Under the pieces are notes generated by a model. It was not told where the DNA came from, ran no database searches, and was given only the letters and a program-made list of their open reading frames with translations. From Alphaproteobacteria bacterium (lineage in GTDB: Bacteria > Pseudomonadota > Alphaproteobacteria > UBA2966): 64,000 nucleotides of DNA. Below, piece after piece: positions 56,631-64,000 of this stretch. The translations under genes and the position numbers were made by a program. Each line of letters opens with the position of its first letter. Position 1 is the first letter of the stretch. The DNA lies in the NCBI GenBank assembly GCA_021296255.1, contig JAGWAU010000035.1, positions 47,274 through 111,273 on the forward strand, given 5' to 3'.

Positions 56631-57752
56631 ATGGCAACGGTCACCGAACAGGACGTCTTGGAGGCGCTCGCGGAAGTCACCGATCCGGACCGGCGGCTGG
56701 ATGTCGTCAGTCTCGGGATGATCGAAGGCGTTCAGGTCAAGGACGGGCACGTCGCCTTCGCCATCCAGGTCCCGCCCGAGGAAGGCCCGGCCAAGGAACC
56801 GGTTCGCAAGGCCTGCGAGGAGGCCGTCTATGGCGTGCCCGGTGTGCTTTCGGTAACCGCCGTCCTGACCGCACACCATCCCGCCGCACAGCCCGTCCCG
56901 GCTGCCGCCCCGCCCCGGGACACTTCGAACACCGTTGCCAAGCCGGGAATTCCCGGCGTCAAATCCATCGTCGCCGTGGCATCGGGAAAGGGTGGGGTGG
57001 GCAAATCTACCGTGGCGGTCAATCTGGCCCTCGGCCTGGCGACCGAGGGCATGCGCGTGGGTATCCTCGACTGCGATATCTACGGCCCTTCGATCCCCCG
57101 CATGATGGGAATCGGCGGACGACCGGTATCTCCCGACGGCAAACGACTGATGCCCATGGCAAATCATGGGCTCGTATGCATGTCGATGGGCTTCCTGGTC
57201 GAAGAGGACACCCCCATGATCTGGCGGGGCCCCATGGTCATGAGCGCTCTTGAACAGCTCATGCGTGACGTGGAATGGGGTACGCTCGACGTCATGGTCT
57301 GTGACCTTCCACCGGGAACGGGAGATGCGCAGTTGACGATGGCGCAACGCGTGCCGTTGACCGGTGCGGTGATCGTTTCGACGCCTCAGGACGTGGCATT
57401 GGCTGACGCCCGAAAGGCCTACGCCATGTTCGAAAAAGTGGACGTCCCGGTCTTCGGGTTCATCGAGAATATGAGCTACTTCCAGTGCCCCCACTGCGGC
57501 GACAGGACGGAGATCTTCGGACACGGCGGCGCCAGACGGGAGGCCGAACGACTCGGCGTCGATTTCCTTGGCGAAATTCCACTGGTACCCCAAATCAGGG
57601 AAACGTCCGACTCGGGGACGCCCGTAATCGCGGTCGACCCTTCCGGAACGGAGGCAACCATCTTCGAAGACATCGCCGGACGCGTTGCCGTCAGAATCGA
57701 GCAAGCTCTCGCCACAGCCGAGGCATCCGCCCCGAGGATCGTGATCCAGTGA
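56631..57752 (+). CDS. apbC: Mrp/ApbC family iron-sulfur cluster carrier ATPase
   Basis: A 373-residue protein: N-terminal MIP18-like (DUF59) domain, a Pro/Ala linker near residues 85-105, then the P-loop GKGGVGKST at 119-127, LDCDIYGPSIPRMMG and VCDLPPGTGDAQLT. The C-P-H-C pair (ENMSYFQCPHCGDRTEIFG) is the cluster-binding site of Mrp proteins. Delivers Fe-S clusters to apoproteins. Faces thyX at its 3' end and hflK at its 5' end. Confidence 0.96.
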   Translation: MATVTEQDVLEALAEVTDPDRRLDVVSLGMIEGVQVKDGHVAFAIQVPPEEGPAKEPVRKACEEAVYGVPGVLSVTAVLTAHHPAAQPVPAAAPPRDTSNTVAKPGIPGVKSIVAVASGKGGVGKSTVAVNLALGLATEGMRVGILDCDIYGPSIPRMMGIGGRPVSPDGKRLMPMANHGLVCMSMGFLVEEDTPMIWRGPMVMSALEQLMRDVEWGTLDVMVCDLPPGTGDAQLTMAQRVPLTGAVIVSTPQDVALADARKAYAMFEKVDVPVFGFIENMSYFQCPHCGDRTEIFGHGGARREAERLGVDFLGEIPLVPQIRETSDSGTPVIAVDPSGTEATIFEDIAGRVAVRIEQALATAEASAPRIVIQ

Positions 57753-57808
57753 GCCGACGACGGTCGTGCCGACGGTTGCGCGCTCTCCATAAGGATGCCC
57801 CTTGCGCG

Positions 57809-58747
57809 TCAGGCTTCGCGGCCGAGCGTCTCCATGAGCTCGCGCCATTCGCGGCCCGACAATCCGCTTTCCTCCTGCGTGACGGTCTCCCCGTCGATCA
57901 TGCGCTTCACCACCTCCAGGCTCTGCGATGAGAGGTTGACGCCCCCCATCTCGTACTTGGAAAATGCCTCGAATGTCAGAGGTACCCAACGCTCCAGCGT
58001 GTCGAGCATCACTTCGGCGTAAGCACGTATCTCGTATTGGGCGTGCTCGTCCGCACGCAGGCTCAGGAAGTGCATGAAATTGTGAAGATCGATCTTCCAA
58101 TACCACTGCGTGTAGAAGTTGAGTGAGAGGTTCATGCGCGCTAGTTCCCGCGCGAGACCGTCACGTCCCTCGTCGATAACATTCCCCTCTTCGTTCTCGT
58201 TCAGCATTTCGGTGTAGTCCGCGTAGACCTGCGCTGCGTCGCGCATGAGCAGCTCGTGCACCCGGTCCGCCTCCGCGCCGATGATGAGGTTGCCCCGGCC
58301 CTGGCGATTGGAAGCCGACTGCGCCGCGAGGTGTTCCCGCGCCGGCAGATAAAATTCATTGTCGAGAATCGAATAGCGGGCGGAGTACTCGTTGACGTTT
58401 GCGGTCCGGTGACGGATCCACTGCCGCGCCACGAAAATCGGGAGCTTCACGTGGTACTTGATCTCGCACATTTCGAACGGCGTGGTATGCCGGTGGCGCA
58501 GGAGGTAATTGATGAGACCCGCGTCGGAACGAAGCGTTCTCGTGCCTTTGCCATAGGAGACGCGCGCCGCCTGGACGATGGCGGAATCACTGCCCATGTA
58601 GTCGACGACCCGCACGAACCCGTGATCGAGAACCGGGAGAGCCTCGTAGAGGATTTCCTCGAGACGGGGGGCCACGACGCGCCGCGTCTCGTAGGCCTCG
58701 GCCCGTTGCGCCGCGATCTCCTCTCGCTGTTCGGGACTGAGCGGCAT
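57809..58747 (-). CDS. thyX: Flavin-dependent thymidylate synthase ThyX
   Basis: A 312-residue ThyX. The signature R-H-R-x7-S is R112[10 protein letters not shown]122, followed by [28 protein letters not shown] and [36 protein letters not shown] are conserved FAD and dUMP-binding stretches. Makes dTMP using methylene-THF and FAD; present instead of ThyA in many alphaproteobacteria. Confidence 0.97.
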   Translation of the reverse strand: MPLSPEQREEIAAQRAEAYETRRVVAPRLEEILYEALPVLDHGFVRVVDYMGSDSAIVQAARVSYGKGTRTLRSDAGLINYLLRHRHTTPFEMCEIKYHVKLPIFVARQWIRHRTANVNEYSARYSILDNEFYLPAREHLAAQSASNRQGRGNLIIGAEADRVHELLMRDAAQVYADYTEMLNENEEGNVIDEGRDGLARELARMNLSLNFYTQWYWKIDLHNFMHFLSLRADEHAQYEIRAYAEVMLDTLERWVPLTFEAFSKYEMGGVNLSSQSLEVVKRMIDGETVTQEESGLSGREWRELMETLGREA

Positions 58748-59020
58748 GACGTCTCTTTATTCCTGGCTTGCCGGCCGCCGCACTTTAATGTCCGCCCGTG
58801 TCCGTGACCACACCCGGCGCCACGCATCGCCGATGCCTTTCCGGTCAGTGGAAGCCAGTCAGGTATGGAACGAAAATCACCGATATCCGATTCATTCGCA
58901 CATTCAAGATCACAATGGACGAGTTGGAACATCTGGTTGGCGAAACCGAAGCACAACTTCAGCGAGGCTTCGTTCAGCGGGTTTGACCGCAGGATGACCA
59001 GCGGAATCCTGGAACCCACG

Positions 59021-59956
59021 TCATCCTCGACTTTTCTGGAGCGATGCCTGAGCCTCCATGAACTCGTGGCCGAACTCGTGAGCGATGTCGATGAACCCCG
59101 CCGTCAAGGCCGAGTCGTCGTCCGACCGGCAAGAAACGCCGCATTCGATATTCAGCTCTGACGCCGGATCCTTGAGCGGGACATAGACCGCACCGGGAGG
59201 CGAGAACCGTCCCACGGAAGCGGGACATAGAGTTACGCCCAGGCCCGCGGAGACCTGACTCACGGCGTTGTGGATGCGATCTACCTGCCGTACGTCCTTG
59301 GGAATGAACCCGGCCTGCTGACAGGCGTAAAGGATACGTGCCCGATTGCCGGTCTCCTGGCGTGAGGGAAGCAGCAGGAACGTCTCGTCTCTCAAGTCCC
59401 GAAGGTCAATTTCCGTCTGCCCGGCCAGCGGGTGGTCGTCGGGCAGAACGGCGATCAAGTGCTCCCGCAGGATCACTTCCCGGCGGATACCCGGCCTCGC
59501 AATCGTCGGCACGTGAAACAGGGCCACGTCGATACGCCTCTGCAACAATGCGCCTTCGCGCTCCGACGTGCTCAACTCCTCGAGCCCGACGCTCACGCCC
59601 GGAAAGCCGTCTCGAAACCGGCGCACGATCTGAGGAAGAATCTCGTAGCTCGCCGCCGGATTGAAACCGATGGAGATGTGGCCATGCATACCGCGGGCGA
59701 TCCCTTGCGTGACATCCATCGCTTCGGAAAGTTGAGACAGGACCAGACGCGCACGGTCGAGAAAAACCACACCCGCTTTGGTCAATTCGACGGATCGCCG
59801 TGACCGTCTTAGCAGCTGCGTGCCAAGCTCATCCTCCAGCTGGCGAACCGAATCGCTCAGCGGCGGCTGCGACATGTTCAGCCGGGCGGCGGCTTTCCGG
59901 AAATTGAGCTCTTCCGCGACGGCAATGAACCGTTCGAGGTGTGGGATATTCGGCAT
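59021..59956 (-). CDS. LysR-family transcriptional regulator
   Basis: A 311-residue LTTR: the HTH is at about residues 1-60 (LERFIAVAEELNFRKAAARLNMSQPPLSDSVRQLEDELG), then the periplasmic-binding-like effector domain from about 92. GGGGAGG sits just before ATG 59956; the frame opens earlier at GTG 59977. It diverges from the binding-protein and Rieske genes across a 250-bp region with a large dyad, so it probably controls them in response to their substrate or a metabolite. Confidence 0.94.
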   Translation of the reverse strand: MPNIPHLERFIAVAEELNFRKAAARLNMSQPPLSDSVRQLEDELGTQLLRRSRRSVELTKAGVVFLDRARLVLSQLSEAMDVTQGIARGMHGHISIGFNPAASYEILPQIVRRFRDGFPGVSVGLEELSTSEREGALLQRRIDVALFHVPTIARPGIRREVILREHLIAVLPDDHPLAGQTEIDLRDLRDETFLLLPSRQETGNRARILYACQQAGFIPKDVRQVDRIHNAVSQVSAGLGVTLCPASVGRFSPPGAVYVPLKDPASELNIECGVSCRSDDDSALTAGFIDIAHEFGHEFMEAQASLQKSRG

Positions 59957-60006
59957 GATCCTCCCCATCACCGGCACCGTGGTGAAGACCGAGAGCGTAC
60001 CATCCT

Positions 60007-60057
60007 GTGATAGTTAATTCCGATCAGTGATTTCTGATAATCGGAATATCCTATCAC
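60007..60057. promoter_or_regulatory. Nested dyad in the lysR / binding-protein divergent promoter
   Basis: Two inverted repeats share one centre (60032): outer GTGATAG (60007-60013) / CTATCAC (60051-60057), and inner ATTCCGAT (60017-60024) / ATCGGAAT (60040-60047). This 51-bp two-tier symmetry, 50 bp upstream of the lysR start, is the architecture expected of a LysR tetramer operator (recognition plus activation sites). A DNA hairpin or terminator role is less likely given the divergent context. Confidence 0.6.
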
Positions 60058-60206
60058 TCTTCTTTGCGATAGTGTCCGCAGCAAAGAGCTTATGACTGCG
60101 CAACTTCCGCATCGTGCAAGTGGAGCCAATCGTGTCGCGGCGGGAGAGTCGGACTAATTCCAGTGTCCACGACGACATTTCCTGAAAATCTTCAAGGGAG
60201 GCGAAT

Positions 60207-61226
60207 ATGAAACTCTTAGCGAGGAGAAACTTGCTCGCGGCCAGCGCGGCAAGCGTCATGCTGGCAGCCGTCTCGGCAGCACCCGCCAAGGCGGAGGTCG
60301 ACGTGGTCAATCTCAGCCAGCAGTTCGGACTGCTCTACGTGCCGCTGCACGTCGTGCTCGAGCACAAACTCATCGAAAAGAACGCCAAGGCACTCGGCCT
60401 GACACCGCCCGAAATCAAGCTGTTCAAGATCAGCGGTGCGGCCAACAACACCAAAGCGCTCCTCTCCAAAACGGTCGATTTTGCCTCGATCGGCATCGGC
60501 GGGGTGATCAAGCTCTGGGCCAAATCGGACGGCGCGTTCAAAGTGGCGCGCGGCATCGCCGACATGCCTTTGAAGCTCATCACCAACGATCCCAAGATCC
60601 AGAAGATCGAAGACTATCTGACGATCGAGGATCACAAGATCGCGACGCCGGCCGCTAAGGTATCGGTCCAGGCCGTGGTTTTGCAGATCTACACCGAGAA
60701 GCTGTGGGGCGATCCCGTCAAGCTCGACCATCTCGTCGTGTCGATGAAGCATCCCACCGCGTATGCCGCGATCGTCTCGGGCGGGCAGTCGGTGAAGAGC
60801 CACTTCGCCACGCTGCCTTATTCGTACCAGGAACTGCAGAGCGGCAAGGCGCGCACGATCGTCACGTCCTACGACATCATGGGTGGCCAGCACTCGGTGC
60901 TGCTGATGATGGCGGGCCAGGAATTCAAGGACAAGAATCCGAAGACGTACAGGGCGGTCACCGCGGCGTTTGACGAAGCATTGACCTGGGTGAACGCCAA
61001 TCCGCTGGAGGCAGCCGAGCTCTACATCAAGTACACCAAGACCAAGCTCGACCCGGAATTGGTGAAGGCGATGTTGACGGACAGGAATGAGGTCGCGTTT
61101 GACGCCACACCGAAGCACACGATGGTTTTCGCGAACTTCCTGCACAAGATCGGCGATCTTCCCAAAAAGCCGAATAGCTGGAAGGACTTCTACTTCGAGG
61201 ACAACCACGACCTGAACGGCAGCTGA
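60207..61226 (+). CDS. ABC transporter substrate-binding protein, NMT1/THI5 or SsuA-like
   Basis: A 339-residue secreted protein with a signal peptide that has a twin-Arg (LLARRNLLAASAASVMLAAVSAAPAKA), so it could use Tat. The mature part is an NMT1/SsuA-type type II binding protein (VDFASIGIGGVIKLW, HPTAYAAIVSGGQSVKSHFATLPYSYQ). A strong AAGGGAGG precedes ATG 60207. No permease or ATPase gene is adjacent. The Rieske oxygenase is downstream, pointing to an aromatic, sulfonate or similar ligand that it oxidises. Confidence 0.85.
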   Translation: MKLLARRNLLAASAASVMLAAVSAAPAKAEVDVVNLSQQFGLLYVPLHVVLEHKLIEKNAKALGLTPPEIKLFKISGAANNTKALLSKTVDFASIGIGGVIKLWAKSDGAFKVARGIADMPLKLITNDPKIQKIEDYLTIEDHKIATPAAKVSVQAVVLQIYTEKLWGDPVKLDHLVVSMKHPTAYAAIVSGGQSVKSHFATLPYSYQELQSGKARTIVTSYDIMGGQHSVLLMMAGQEFKDKNPKTYRAVTAAFDEALTWVNANPLEAAELYIKYTKTKLDPELVKAMLTDRNEVAFDATPKHTMVFANFLHKIGDLPKKPNSWKDFYFEDNHDLNGS

Positions 61227-61418
61227 CGGTATCGGCTGACAACGGTTTGACGCCGGGAACGGCGGGACATTTCTCGCCGTTCCTTGCTCTTCGGCTTTCA
61301 CGTCGGTGGAAGCGAAAGTGTAACCGCCCACGAACGCCGACAGAGCGCTATATCGAGGAGTTCGTTGGCGTCCCACGAAAGAACGATTCGGTCGAAGAAG
61401 TGGAATGAGGAGCCGCCG

Positions 61419-62618
61419 ATGAACGAGAGGACAGGCTACGGTCGGATCGCGCGCCGTCCCCAAGAGAACGCCGAATTGACGCACGTTGAATTCGGCACCC
61501 CCATGGGTGAGTTGTTGCGACGCTACTGGCAGCCGTTCTGCCTGTCCGAGGAATTGCAAGACCTGCCCAGGAACATTCGTATCCTCGGCGAGAACCTTGT
61601 GGGATTCCGCGACGGCAACGGCCGCACGGGCCTGATCGACAGGCATTGCGCCCATCGCGGCACGTCGATGGAGTACGCCAAGATTGAACCCGAAGGAATT
61701 CGCTGCTGCTATCACGGCTGGCTCTTCGACGTCGAAGGCCGCTGCCTCGAGCAACCTGCCGAACCGCCGGAAAGCAAGAGCAAGGAAAACGTGCGGCAGG
61801 CCTGGTATCCAACACACGAATACGGTGGCTTGGTCTTCGCCTACATGGGACCGCCCGAACTGCAGCCCCAGTTTCCCGAGTACGACAACCTCGTCGGCGA
61901 CGACGTGGTGTTGACCGCGTACCGGAACATAAGCCGCGGCACCGTCGCCGAATGCAACTGGCTGCAGATCCAGGAGAACGCCATGGATCCGATCCATACC
62001 GCGTTCCTCCACCAGACCATCAGCGGGACGCAGTTCACCCACCTGTTCGGGGACCACGGCTCGCGGAAACTGGACTTCGAGGAGACGCCCACGGGCATGA
62101 TCTATATCCGCAAGTCGACGCTTTCCAACGGTGCCGAATACACCCGCATCGCGGAAAACTTCGTGCCCAACGCGCGTTCGATTCCGGACCCCTACTATTC
62201 CGAAGAAAGCCCCGACAGCGAACAATCCCGTCTCATCGGCTGGTGGGTGCCCGTGGACAATACCCGCACCATGGGATTCCACATCGAACGTCTACGCGTG
62301 ATCGACGGCAAGCCCGTACCGTCCGTGCTGGCCCAGGCTCAGGAGGGGCGCGCCAGCGGCACCCAGGCCGCGCGCCGGACCTATGAAGAGACCCAGCGCC
62401 AACCGGACGATCGTGAGGCACAGGTCAGCCAGGGGCCCATTGCCATACATGCCATGGAAAACCTGGTGTCGTCGGACAAGGGCGTCGCCATGTTCCGGCG
62501 GCGGCTGAAGGAGGGCCTCGAGTCCCTTCAAAAGGGCGAGGACCCCATGGGTATCGGCCGGGACCCGTCGAACCGCACGATCCATGTGGCCGCCGGCAAC
62601 TCGATGGTGAGGAATTAG
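61419..62618 (+). CDS. Rieske non-heme iron oxygenase, phthalate-dioxygenase-like alpha subunit
   Basis: A 399-residue oxygenase. The Rieske [2Fe-2S] ligands are C77-x-H79 and C96-x2-H99, and the mononuclear Fe site is in ENAMDPIHTAFLH (D-x3-H-x4-H). The length and opening GELLRRYWQPFCLSEEL match the phthalate/vanillate-type group. ATG 61419 follows GAGGAG. No reductase gene is seen nearby, so electron partner is external. Probably co-regulated with the upstream binding protein by the LysR product. Confidence 0.9.
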   Translation: MNERTGYGRIARRPQENAELTHVEFGTPMGELLRRYWQPFCLSEELQDLPRNIRILGENLVGFRDGNGRTGLIDRHCAHRGTSMEYAKIEPEGIRCCYHGWLFDVEGRCLEQPAEPPESKSKENVRQAWYPTHEYGGLVFAYMGPPELQPQFPEYDNLVGDDVVLTAYRNISRGTVAECNWLQIQENAMDPIHTAFLHQTISGTQFTHLFGDHGSRKLDFEETPTGMIYIRKSTLSNGAEYTRIAENFVPNARSIPDPYYSEESPDSEQSRLIGWWVPVDNTRTMGFHIERLRVIDGKPVPSVLAQAQEGRASGTQAARRTYEETQRQPDDREAQVSQGPIAIHAMENLVSSDKGVAMFRRRLKEGLESLQKGEDPMGIGRDPSNRTIHVAAGNSMVRN

Positions 62619-62687
62619 CGGTCGCCGGCATTCCGCGGAAGCCCGCGAAATTCGGTAGTGGGTCAGTTTGAAATCCCATGACCTTGC

Positions 62688-62915
62688 AATGCGTTCTCCA
62701 AGAAGATCGAGAACCACATGTACAGCGTGGCGCTCCATTTCATGCACTACAACCTCTGTCGCCAGCACAAGAGCCTAGACGGGATCAGCCCCGCGACGGC
62801 CGCTGGCGTCACGGATCGGCTGTGGGACATCGAGGACATCGTGCGGCTGGTGGACGAAGCGGCCCCGAAGCCGAACCGATCCAACATCTACCACAAGCAC
62901 CAAATCTCGAATTGA
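62688..62915 (+). pseudogene. IS1-family transposase, C-terminal remnant
   Basis: The frame encodes AFSKKIENHMYSVALHF then MHYNLCRQHKSLDGISPATAAGVTDRLWDIEDIVRLVDEAAPKP, the C-terminal end of the proteobacterial transposases usually annotated as IS1 family. The catalytic N-terminal and DDE parts are gone: family sequence begins about 12 bp after the left inverted repeat. This indicates an internal deletion within the element. Confidence 0.8.
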
Positions 62916-63072
62916 GACTATCAGGGGTGAGACTGTCAGGGGTTGACATCGTTGATGAGACCCCTGACATTTAGCTCACTTATCCCCCTCGGGACTTGCC
63001 TGCTCGGGGTCTCCGTGCTCAAGCTGAGAGTATCTCGGAAGGCCCCCGAGGGGTTATTCGTATGAGGCCCCC

Positions 63073-63705
63073 ATGGCCGATGAGCCCGCCGTCAAGCGCG
63101 CCATCGCGTTCTTTGATGGGCAGAACCTATACCGACATGCCAAGGACGCCTTCGGACACCATCACCCTAACTATGATCCGAAGAAGCTGTTCGATGCAGT
63201 CTGTGCAGACAAGCGCTGGGTGAATTACGGCGTTCGATTCTACACGGGCACGCCCGCGCACGCGCACAGCCCAATGTGGCACGACTATTGGGCGAACCGG
63301 CTCCTCTCGATGCGCCGTGCAGGGATCATCGTCGAGAGCAGGCCAATCCGCTATCGAGCGCATGAAGTCGAACTCGCTGATGGAACCATTGAAACCAAGT
63401 ACATTCCACAGGAAAAGGGAATCGATCTGCGTTTAGGACTGGACGTGGTCCGGCTGGCGCGCGTTCGTCAGTTGGATGTTGCGGTTATCTTCAGTCAGGA
63501 TCAGGACTTGGCTGAAGTCGTCAATGAAGTCAAAGAGATCGCGCGCGACACCAACAGATGGATCAAGGTCGTCTCTGCATTCCCCACAGGTCCTGCGGCC
63601 ACGGCCCAACGCGGGGTCAACGGTGCGGAATGGTACCCAATGGATCAGGCATTCTATGACGCTTGCCTAGACTTGCGGGACTACCGACCCAAGATTTCAA
63701 ACTGA
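63073..63705 (+). CDS. NYN domain (LabA/DUF88-like, PIN-fold) protein
   Basis: A 210-residue NYN protein. Acidic residues of the PIN-like nuclease site are D15 in FFDGQNLY, D118 and D124 in KGIDLRLGLDVV, and D143/D145 in FSQDQDLAEVV, all present. NYN proteins are RNases or nucleic-acid-processing enzymes; LabA-like members have unclear roles and some sit in defence loci. Intact and enclosed within the inverted repeats of the IS1-like element, with its last codons and stop supplied by the right repeat. It may be cargo rather than part of transposition. Confidence 0.88.
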   Translation: MADEPAVKRAIAFFDGQNLYRHAKDAFGHHHPNYDPKKLFDAVCADKRWVNYGVRFYTGTPAHAHSPMWHDYWANRLLSMRRAGIIVESRPIRYRAHEVELADGTIETKYIPQEKGIDLRLGLDVVRLARVRQLDVAVIFSQDQDLAEVVNEVKEIARDTNRWIKVVSAFPTGPAATAQRGVNGAEWYPMDQAFYDACLDLRDYRPKISN

Positions 63706-63724
63706 CCCACTACCCGAAATTCCC

Positions 63725-63753
63725 TTCACATGAAGCCTCGAAACGCCTATATA
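63725..63753 (+). promoter_or_regulatory. Sigma-70-type promoter of ssrA
   Basis: TTCACA at 63725-63730 and TATATA at 63748-63753 have a 17-bp spacer, ideal for a housekeeping promoter, placing the start at about 63760, just before the acceptor half of the tmRNA. The 8-bp target duplication of the upstream mobile element ends at 63722, two bases before the -35 box. Confidence 0.7.
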
Positions 63754-63759
63754 CCCTCT

Positions 63760-64000
63760 GTCGGGTAACCGACTATGGCGATAAACGCCGTTCGGAATAG
63801 GCGTTGCGGACCCGGGGGCAGTACCCGGCGCCTCCACCACGAACACATCCGGCTCAGCGCTTACTGCAGCGAGGGCATCGAAATGGCGGGTGTGGTCTTG
63901 ATGGGGGCGAACCAGGATCGACGTGCGTGATAAAGGTGCGGTTTTCGCCCGGCATGATACCGCCGTTACCGGGTCACACTTACAAATGCCAACGATAACG
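63760..64000 (+). ncRNA. ssrA: Circularly permuted tmRNA gene (5' part; runs off the window)
   Basis: Order is as in alphaproteobacterial two-piece tmRNA: the acceptor half comes first, ending at CCA 63837-63839, with T stem CCGGG/CCCGG (63812-63816 / 63824-63828). A 63-nt segment (63840-63902) to be removed follows, then the coding half from 63903. GGGGGCG (63903-63909) pairs with CGCCTCC (63829-63835) to form a 7-bp acceptor stem with G3-U70, the AlaRS identity pair. The tag ORF starts with GCC 63988 and reads A-N-D-N before the window edge, matching the alphaproteobacterial tag start. The rest of the tag and the pseudoknots are outside. Confidence 0.95.

Larger units (their letters stand above)
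62654..63714. mobile_element. IS1-like element with NYN-domain passenger gene
   Basis: Exact 22-bp terminal inverted repeats (beginning GGTAGTGGGTCAG) lie at 62654-62675 and 63693-63714, flanked on both sides by an 8-bp direct repeat CGAAATTC (62646-62653 and 63715-63722). This is a clean target duplication. Inside are a truncated IS1-family transposase C-terminus and an intact NYN gene whose stop codon lies within the right repeat. Other internal repeats: TGTCAGGGGT (62935-62944)/ACCCCTGACA (62961-62970), and CCCCTCGGG (62986-62994)/CCCGAGGGG (63046-63054). It lacks a full transposase, so it is non-autonomous. It sits just upstream of the ssrA promoter. Confidence 0.88.

Noticed and set aside
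58798-58986. A 62-codon ORF between thyX and lysR
   Set aside because: No family, no ribosome-binding site and overlapping alternative frames; treated as non-coding.
60216-62282. A 688-codon open frame on the minus strand
   Set aside because: It runs antisense through the binding-protein and Rieske genes, has no recognisable motif and low-complexity composition; such shadows are common in GC-rich DNA.
62935-63054. CRISPR-like short repeats in the mobile element
   Set aside because: Only one pair of each inverted repeat and a single 15-base tandem repeat, without regular spacers; no CRISPR array anywhere in the window.

Overview
The window looks like chromosome of a GC-rich alphaproteobacterium. 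The evidence is a circularly permuted, two-piece-type tmRNA gene at the right edge whose tag begins A-N-D-N, and blocks common in that class: mreB / mreCD-mrdA-rodA, hflK-hflC-DUF2065-degP, serB next to miaA-ilvB-ilvN-ilvC, and thyX in place of thyA. Genus cannot be fixed from sequence alone.

Left half (about 1-34 kb) is accessory catabolic DNA. It holds: a linalool dehydratase/isomerase-like gene with one in-frame UGA exactly at the catalytic Cys position; two glutathione S-transferases, an extradiol dioxygenase and an enoyl-CoA hydratase; a hyuA-hyuB-hyuB cluster with a frameshifted first hyuB; a leftward amide-degradation cluster (MFS, acetamidase/formamidase, NodB deacetylase, M20 peptidase); a luciferase-like oxidoreductase, aldo/keto reductase and VOC protein; CYTH-CHAD, an orphan ParA-like ATPase, a third hyuB and a pyruvate-carboxyltransferase-like protein; a 2-hydroxyacid dehydrogenase; two 2OG-Fe(II) oxygenases flanking a RidA gene; an AtzG/AtzE-like amidase pair; a decayed metallo-beta-lactamase-fold gene; a MetE-C-like protein; and a GMC oxidoreductase. 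Together these suggest use of amides, cyclic ureides/lactams and aromatic or terpenoid compounds.

The middle and right (34-59 kb) is mostly core: tRNA-Lys(CUU), the rod-shape/elongation genes, leuA, an operon of a sulfite-oxidase-family molybdoenzyme with EtfB and EtfA, a tandem DUF924 pair, ilvC-ilvN-ilvB, miaA, serB, degP, DUF2065, hflC, hflK, mrp and thyX.

The right end (59-64 kb) returns to accessory DNA: a LysR gene diverges across a large dyad from an NMT1-type binding protein and a Rieske oxygenase. Next is a 1,061-bp IS1-like element with 22-bp terminal inverted repeats and an 8-bp target duplication. It holds a transposase remnant and an intact NYN-domain (PIN-like nuclease) gene, and sits immediately upstream of the ssrA promoter. 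The tmRNA gene runs off the window.

Most noteworthy: (1) the candidate selenocysteine LinD-like enzyme, with a hairpin 3' of the UGA carrying a GGUCU loop at the offset seen in E. coli fdhF; (2) the NYN-carrying IS1-like element; (3) a dispersed 35-bp palindrome present twice; (4) the molybdoenzyme-ETF operon.
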